DNA of 64,000 nt. Source: Kiloniella sp. EL199. Lineage in GTDB: Bacteria; Pseudomonadota; Alphaproteobacteria; Kiloniellales; Kiloniellaceae. Below, piece by piece: positions 59,447 through 64,000 of this stretch; the stretch's first letter is position 1; every line of letters starts with the position of its first letter. The stretch covers positions 235,943 through 299,942 of the forward strand of contig NZ_OMPU01000006.1 of assembly GCF_900313065.1 (NCBI RefSeq). The letters are read 5' to 3'. Position numbers and translations under genes: made by a program. The notes under the pieces are model-generated. The model ran no database searches. It saw nothing but the letters and a program-made list of their open reading frames with translations, and was not told the DNA's origin.

Positions 59447-60223
59447 ATGCTTCTTGTTATTGATTCTGGTAATACAAATGTGGTTTTTGCCGTTTATGAC
59501 GGGCATGAGCAAAAGGGATATTGGCGCGCGACCAGTGACAGTAAAAAAACGGCGGATGAATACGCCGTCTGGTTAACCCAGTTGATGGCTTTGAAAGGTC
59601 TGGAACCCAAAGATATAACGGGGGCCATTCTGGCCAACGTTGTCCCGGCGTCAAACTATAATCTCAAAACACTGTGTCAGAGTTATTTTTCCTGTACGCC
59701 GTTGATGGTTGAATTGGGAAAAATTGATCTGGGTTTGAAAGTAAATATCGATCAACCGGAACAAGCGGGCGCTGACCGTCTTGTAAATGCTGTGGCTGGT
59801 TATCAACGTTATGGTGGAAATCTGATCCTGATTGACTTTGGGACCGCGACGACTTTTGACATTGTTGGTGCCGATGGCGCCTATGAAGGTGGCGTGATTG
59901 CGCCGGGTGTTAACCTGTCTATTGAGGCGCTTTATATGGCGTCTGCAAAACTTCCCCGTATAGATATTAAAGCCCCTTCGCAGGTGATTGGTAAAGCAAC
60001 AGTTCCTGCCATGGAATCTGGTATCTTTTGGGGCTATATATCTATGGTCGAAGGCATGGTACAACGCATCCGTGATGAGTATGGCGCCCCGATGAAAGTT
60101 ATTGCAACTGGTGGTTTGGCTCAGTTGTTTGATACGGCGACAGATGTCATTGATCATATTGATAAAGATGTAACGCTACGTGGTTTGATCGCCATCTATG
60201 AATTAAATAGTCAAAAGACTTAA
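59447..60223 (+). CDS. coaX: type III pantothenate kinase
   Basis: The 258-residue enzyme makes 4'-phosphopantothenate for coenzyme A. It begins MLLVIDSGNTNVVFAVYDG (phosphate motif DSGNTN), then VDQPEQAGADRLVNA, LIDFGTATTFDIV and EGGVIAPGV. The ATG at 59447 is chosen; a TTG overlapping birA is six codons earlier. It is part of the birA-coaX-rnj row. Confidence 0.93.
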   Translation: MLLVIDSGNTNVVFAVYDGHEQKGYWRATSDSKKTADEYAVWLTQLMALKGLEPKDITGAILANVVPASNYNLKTLCQSYFSCTPLMVELGKIDLGLKVNIDQPEQAGADRLVNAVAGYQRYGGNLILIDFGTATTFDIVGADGAYEGGVIAPGVNLSIEALYMASAKLPRIDIKAPSQVIGKATVPAMESGIFWGYISMVEGMVQRIRDEYGAPMKVIATGGLAQLFDTATDVIDHIDKDVTLRGLIAIYELNSQKT

Positions 60224-60235
60224 GTTAGGTAAGAA

Positions 60236-61921
60236 ATGCGTAAAGCGGTTGTCGCTAAAAAAGACGAACTCTTTTTCCTGCCCCTTGGTGGTACAGGTGA
60301 AATTGGAATGAACCTGAACCTCTATGGCCATGACGGTAAATGGTTGATGGTGGATTTAGGAATTTCCTTTGCCGATGGGGCACGATATCCGGGTATTGAT
60401 GTCATTATGCCGGATCCAACCTTTATTGAAGAGCAAAGAGAAAATCTTGTCGGCCTGGTTTTAACTCATGCGCACGAAGATCACATTGGTGCTGTACCGC
60501 ATTTATGGTCTGAATTGCGTTGTCCGATCTATTGTACGCCTTTCACCAAGTCCATGGTCTATTCCAAGTTGGTTGAGGCCGGTATTGAAGATGAAGCAGA
60601 AATTACGGTTATTCCGGTTGCGGGTACCTTTACCGCAGGGCCATTTGAAATTGAATTGGTTTCCATGACCCATTCCATTCCGGAGCCGGCTTCTCTGTTA
60701 ATCAGAACTGCGTGCGGCACAGTTTTCCATTCAGGTGACTGGAAATTTGACCCAGAACCTTTGGTCGGACCGCACTATGACAAAAAGCGTCTTCAGGCTT
60801 TGGCTGACGAAGATATTTTGGCGATGATCAGTGATTCAACCAATGTGATGTCAGCCAGTGAATCCGGTTCCGAAGCATCTGTCCGCAACGGACTTGTTGA
60901 TGTTATTTCAAAATGCACTGGCCGTGTTGCCGTGACGTGTTTTGCCAGTAACGTCGCAAGGGTTGAATCTGTTATGAAGGCTGCTGAAATTTGTGGCCGT
61001 CGGGTTGTGTTGCTTGGGCGTTCCATGCACAGAATATATGCTGCGGCCCGTGAAAACGGTTATCTGAAGAATGTCGCACCGTTGCTGTCCGAGGATGAAT
61101 TTTCCTATATGCCCAAGAGCGAGGTTCTTGTTCTTTGTACGGGGAGTCAGGGTGAACCACGGTCTGCGCTCTCACGCTTGTCAAAAGATGGTTTCAAGCA
61201 CGTGTATCTGGAAGAGGACGATACGATTATCTTTTCGTCCCGCATAATTCCGGGAAATGAGACATCAATTTTCAGATTGCAAAACAACCTGTCTGAATTG
61301 GGTGTGCGTGTGATTACTGATCGGGATGAACATGTTCATGTATCCGGCCATCCGGGGAAAGAAGAAGTTCGCAAGCTTTATGAATGGGTACAACCAAAAA
61401 TCTCTGTACCGGTTCATGGCGAAGCGCGACATCTGCGCGCCCATGCCAAACTGGCTGCTGAATGTGGTGTCCAAAATCAGATCGTAGCTAAAAATGGTGA
61501 CCTTATTCGATTGGCCCCTGGAAAAGCAGAGAAAGTTAAAGAAATAGATTCTGGTCTTCTGGCTATAGAAGATCGCCGTCTTATTCCGATTGATAGTCCG
61601 ATTATCAAAGCGCGTCAGAAAATGATGTATAACGGATCGGCGGTTATTTCATTGGTTATTGACGAAGCGAACAGATTAGCAGATACGCCACAACTGACTG
61701 TTCAGGGAATTCTTGATCTTGATGAGGAGTTTGAGGACTTTGAAGATGTTATCGACTATCTGAAAGATATTCTTGGTTCACTGAAAAAATCTGAAATGAA
61801 AAATGATACGATTGTTCGCGAAGTTGCCATTCGTGCTGTACGGCGTCATTTCAACAAGATTTATGACAAGAAGCCTGTTACGGATGTTCATATTATTCGC
61901 TTGGCTTCCTATCTGGATTAA
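60236..61921 (+). CDS. rnj: ribonuclease J
   Basis: The 561-residue metallo-beta-lactamase/beta-CASP exo- and endoribonuclease shows the zinc motif THAHEDHIGAVPHLW (77-83 core), the FHSGDWKFDPEP and SDSTN motifs, a beta-CASP insert (CFASNVARV), and HVSGHPGKEEVRKLYEWVQP. It processes and decays RNA from 5' ends in alphaproteobacteria, alongside RNase E. It follows coaX by 12 bases. Confidence 0.93.
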   Translation: MRKAVVAKKDELFFLPLGGTGEIGMNLNLYGHDGKWLMVDLGISFADGARYPGIDVIMPDPTFIEEQRENLVGLVLTHAHEDHIGAVPHLWSELRCPIYCTPFTKSMVYSKLVEAGIEDEAEITVIPVAGTFTAGPFEIELVSMTHSIPEPASLLIRTACGTVFHSGDWKFDPEPLVGPHYDKKRLQALADEDILAMISDSTNVMSASESGSEASVRNGLVDVISKCTGRVAVTCFASNVARVESVMKAAEICGRRVVLLGRSMHRIYAAARENGYLKNVAPLLSEDEFSYMPKSEVLVLCTGSQGEPRSALSRLSKDGFKHVYLEEDDTIIFSSRIIPGNETSIFRLQNNLSELGVRVITDRDEHVHVSGHPGKEEVRKLYEWVQPKISVPVHGEARHLRAHAKLAAECGVQNQIVAKNGDLIRLAPGKAEKVKEIDSGLLAIEDRRLIPIDSPIIKARQKMMYNGSAVISLVIDEANRLADTPQLTVQGILDLDEEFEDFEDVIDYLKDILGSLKKSEMKNDTIVREVAIRAVRRHFNKIYDKKPVTDVHIIRLASYLD

Positions 61922-61935
61922 AAGGGGTTTTAACA

Positions 61936-62340
61936 ATGATTGGTCGTTTGAATCATGTGGCGATTGCAGTGCCCGATTTGAATGCAGCAGTAGCTCAATA
62001 TCGTGATGTGTTAGGGGCGGAAGTAACTGAAGCAGTTGATCAACCTGATCACGGCGTAACGGTTGTTTTTGTCAATCTTCCCAACACCAAAATAGAATTT
62101 CTTTATCCCCTGGGTGAGAATTCGCCGATCAGTAATTTTCTGGAAAAGAACCCCGCAGGTGGTATTCATCATATCTGTTATGAGGTGGATGATATTATTA
62201 CTGCACGGGATAAACTTAAGGCAGAAGGGGCAAGAGTTCTTGGAGACGGTGAGCCGAAAATTGGTGCGCATAACAAACCAGTACTTTTCCTCCACCCAAA
62301 AGATTTTTGTGGAACCCTTGTTGAGCTGGAACAGGCTTAA
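61936..62340 (+). CDS. mce: methylmalonyl-CoA epimerase
   Basis: The 134-residue glyoxalase-fold enzyme interconverts (2R)- and (2S)-methylmalonyl-CoA in propionate breakdown. Metal ligands are His in RLNHVAIAVPDL, His in GGIHHICYEVDD, and Glu in GTLVELEQ. AAAAGGGG lies a few bases before the ATG. It lies 14 bases behind rnj. Confidence 0.92.
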   Translation: MIGRLNHVAIAVPDLNAAVAQYRDVLGAEVTEAVDQPDHGVTVVFVNLPNTKIEFLYPLGENSPISNFLEKNPAGGIHHICYEVDDIITARDKLKAEGARVLGDGEPKIGAHNKPVLFLHPKDFCGTLVELEQA

Positions 62341-62358
62341 GTCGAGAGAGTATTAAAA

Positions 62359-62601
62359 ATGAACTGGGTTACAGGTATTCTTGTTTACGTCATTATTTGG
62401 TGGTTGATATTTTTCATGGCGCTTCCCTTTGGAGTTCGAGCCGAAGAAAATCCTGAAGTTGGTCATGAACCCTCAGCGCCAAAAAATCCCATGCTCTGGC
62501 GCAAAGCACTGATTACAAGTGCCATTGCGGGTGTTTTGTGGGGTGTTGCCTATTACGTTATTACCAACAAATTGATCACAATTGGTGAGCTTGCTTATTA
62601 G
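62359..62601 (+). CDS. DUF1467 small membrane protein
   Basis: The 80-residue protein has two membrane helices (GILVYVIIWWLIFFMALPFGV and ITSAIAGVLWGVAYYVIT) around a soluble loop. This is the DUF1467 family, almost confined to alphaproteobacteria and usually beside mce or proS, as here. Function unknown. A strong terminator follows 36 bases after its stop codon. Confidence 0.9.
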   Translation: MNWVTGILVYVIIWWLIFFMALPFGVRAEENPEVGHEPSAPKNPMLWRKALITSAIAGVLWGVAYYVITNKLITIGELAY

Positions 62602-62637
62602 TCATAGATGGCAAGCAAGAAAGCATTATAGATTTAT

Positions 62638-62675
62638 AAACGGCCTGCTGATAGTATCATCAACAGGCCGTTTTT
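62638..62675 (+). terminator. terminator of the rnj-mce-DUF1467 unit
   Basis: AAACGGCCTG (62638-62647) and CAGGCCGTTT (62664-62673) form a perfect 10-bp stem around a loop that can itself pair, followed by TTG. It probably ends the transcript from nuo or birA onward. Confidence 0.8.
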
Positions 62676-62728
62676 GTGACTCATTTTCTTAATATGGTGT
62701 GGTAATGCTTTGTTATCATTATTTTTAT

Positions 62729-63169
62729 ATGCGAGTTTTTTTCCGGGTCTTGGCTATGGTGTTCATGTTTTTTCTGGGCATGATTACTGTCGTACATGCG
62801 GAAGTAAATTCATCGGAAGATGGTGTGATCACGATTGAGGAAGAAGATTGTCGTCGTTTGGTATTACACCACCCAAACGATGATGTTGCCTATACACCGG
62901 GGGTCACCAAAAGAGGCAAAAAAGTTGTTCCGGCAGATTTGAATGCACAGCCGATTGTTCTGCCTGAAGTTATTCGTATTCCGATAACCGTTGATATGTT
63001 CGAGCGCTATAATATTCCTGCCAACAAAGCGAACTTTGAGGCGAATGCCGAGATTGGTGTTGTTGAAGTTCACAAAAATGGAGAAGCCTTTTTCAATGGG
63101 CAGCGGTTGCAAAGTGAAGAGCAGAGAGAATTATCTCTGAAGTGCCAGGAAATATTAGACCACGAGTAA
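62729..63169 (+). CDS. secreted protein of unknown function
   Basis: The 146-residue product has a signal peptide (MRVFFRVLAMVFMFFLGMITVVHA) and a polar mature part with a DVAYTPGVTKRGKKVVPADLNAQPIVLPEVIRIPITVD segment and a lone late cysteine (LKCQEIL). An upstream in-frame ATG at 62699 exists, but the ATG at 62729 starts the signal directly. No domain is recognised. It lies just before proS and may be a periplasmic protein peculiar to this bacterial group. Confidence 0.7.
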   Translation: MRVFFRVLAMVFMFFLGMITVVHAEVNSSEDGVITIEEEDCRRLVLHHPNDDVAYTPGVTKRGKKVVPADLNAQPIVLPEVIRIPITVDMFERYNIPANKANFEANAEIGVVEVHKNGEAFFNGQRLQSEEQRELSLKCQEILDHE

Positions 63170-63342
63170 TTTTATTGTTTGTTCCCTGATATCCTGTGAA
63201 GGGAAAATTTCTTAGGAAAAGCTTGTTTTTCTGTCATGGACAAGTGCCATTTCATCCCATATATATGACCGCATACATTTCAGCCTTATAACTGAATTGT
63301 TCCTTATTTATTATTGATCTCATAGCATTCCAGGATATCCAG

Positions 63343-64000
63343 ATGCGCCTTTCTGCTTATTTCCTTCCAACACTGAAGGAAAACCCAACCGAGGCACAGA
63401 TTGTCTCTCACCGTTATATGCTTCGTGCGGGCATGATCCGTCAGGCAACATCTGGAATTTATTCTTGGTTGCCGATGGGCCTGAAAGTCCTTCGCAAGGT
63501 TGAGCAGATTATCCGTGAAGAGCAAAACCGGGCAGGGGCTCAGGAAATTCTGATGCCAACTATTCAGCCTGCAGACCTGTGGCGTAAGTCTGGCCGTTAT
63601 GATGATTACGGCAAAGAGATGCTGCGTATCGAAGATCGTCATGGACGTGATATGCTCTATGGACCAACCAACGAAGAGATGGTCACAGAAATCTTTGCCA
63701 ATGCTGTAAAGAGCTATAAAGATCTTCCAAAAAATCTGTATCACATCCAGTGGAAATTCCGGGATGAAGTTCGTCCGCGCTTTGGTGTGATGCGTGGTCG
63801 TGAGTTCTTTATGAAAGATGCTTATTCTTTCGACATTGATTTCGAGTCAGCCAAAGCAGCGTACAACCGTATGTTTGTTTCTTACCTACGCACCTTTGAG
63901 CGTTTGGGGCTGCGGGCAATTCCAATGGCTGCTGACACAGGACCAATTGGTGGTGATCTCAGTCACGAGTTTATCATTCTTGCCGACACGGGTGAGTCCG
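63343..64000 (+). CDS. proS: prolyl-tRNA synthetase, N-terminal part
   Basis: The gene runs off the right edge; 219 codons are visible. The class II core is clear: [34 protein letters not shown], then [21 protein letters not shown] (motif 1 region) and [14 protein letters not shown] and [20 protein letters not shown] (motif 2). AGGATAT lies about 8 bases before the ATG. Confidence 0.93.
   Translation, partial: MRLSAYFLPTLKENPTEAQIVSHRYMLRAGMIRQATSGIYSWLPMGLKVLRKVEQIIREEQNRAGAQEILMPTIQPADLWRKSGRYDDYGKEMLRIEDRHGRDMLYGPTNEEMVTEIFANAVKSYKDLPKNLYHIQWKFRDEVRPRFGVMRGREFFMKDAYSFDIDFESAKAAYNRMFVSYLRTFERLGLRAIPMAADTGPIGGDLSHEFIILADTGES

Overview
The window is chromosomal DNA of a marine-type alphaproteobacterium, probably of the Rhodospirillales/Kiloniellales kind. 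I infer this from the complete alphaproteobacterial-order nuo operon followed by birA, coaX, an RNase J gene, mce and a DUF1467 gene, from the order tig-clpP-clpX-lon-hupB, from FixJ-like and FadR-like regulators, and from two marine traits: a Na+-translocating NADH:quinone reductase (NQR) and a Gram-negative 'GN' sortase with its VIT/VWA substrate. Base composition is moderate (AT-rich intergenic DNA, roughly half GC in genes). The genus cannot be fixed from the sequence alone.

Layout. 1-530: right end of a decayed IS5-family element. 0.56-2.83 kb: a solute-binding protein, a small unknown gene and an MFS transporter. 3.0-6.0 kb: RhlE-type helicase, isochorismatase-like hydrolase, alpha/beta hydrolase. 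6.0-8.9 kb: sortase and its target. 9.1-11.1 kb: parE. 11.4-12.8 kb: small genes (secreted protein, possible 17-codon leader, zinc ribbon, short unknown). 13.0-16.0 kb: a sugar-acid catabolic locus (KDPGal aldolase, PfkB kinase, FadR-type regulator with a paired operator) that ends in a deletion scar joining two truncated genes tail to tail. 16.5-20.5 kb: FecR protein, OmpA lipoprotein, CHASE2 histidine kinase and FixJ-type regulator. 20.5-22.7 kb: glnB-glnA behind a sigma-54 promoter. 23.2-27.8 kb: tRNA-His, PilZ, Sel1, NAD(P)HX repair and two unknowns. 28-34.8 kb: tRNA-Leu, tig, clpP, clpX, lon (heat-shock type promoter) and hupB. 35-36 kb: tRNA-Val and a CBS protein. 36.2-43.5 kb: nqrM-apbE divergent from nqrABCDEF. 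43.9-44.1 kb: two identical tRNA-Asp genes. 44.4-58.7 kb: nuoA-N. 58.7-64 kb: birA, coaX, rnj, mce, DUF1467, a secreted unknown and the start of proS.

How the genes work together. About 22 kb encode two alternative entry points for NADH electrons: NQR, exporting Na+, with its own maturation factors (ApbE attaches FMN to NqrB/NqrC; NqrM is needed for NQR assembly), and proton-pumping complex I. The protein-quality block pairs trigger factor with ClpXP and Lon. The glnB-glnA pair is a standard nitrogen-status sensor plus ammonia assimilation.

Most of the window is ordinary core genome. The spots most worth a second look are the deletion scar at about 15.80 kb, the double operator at 14.53-14.57 kb, a 104-base nested inverted repeat at 20.54 kb, the sortase pair, the FecR/OmpA/CHASE2 signalling group, and a palindrome-leader-zinc-ribbon region near 12 kb. 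I did not find an unmistakably new multi-gene system.
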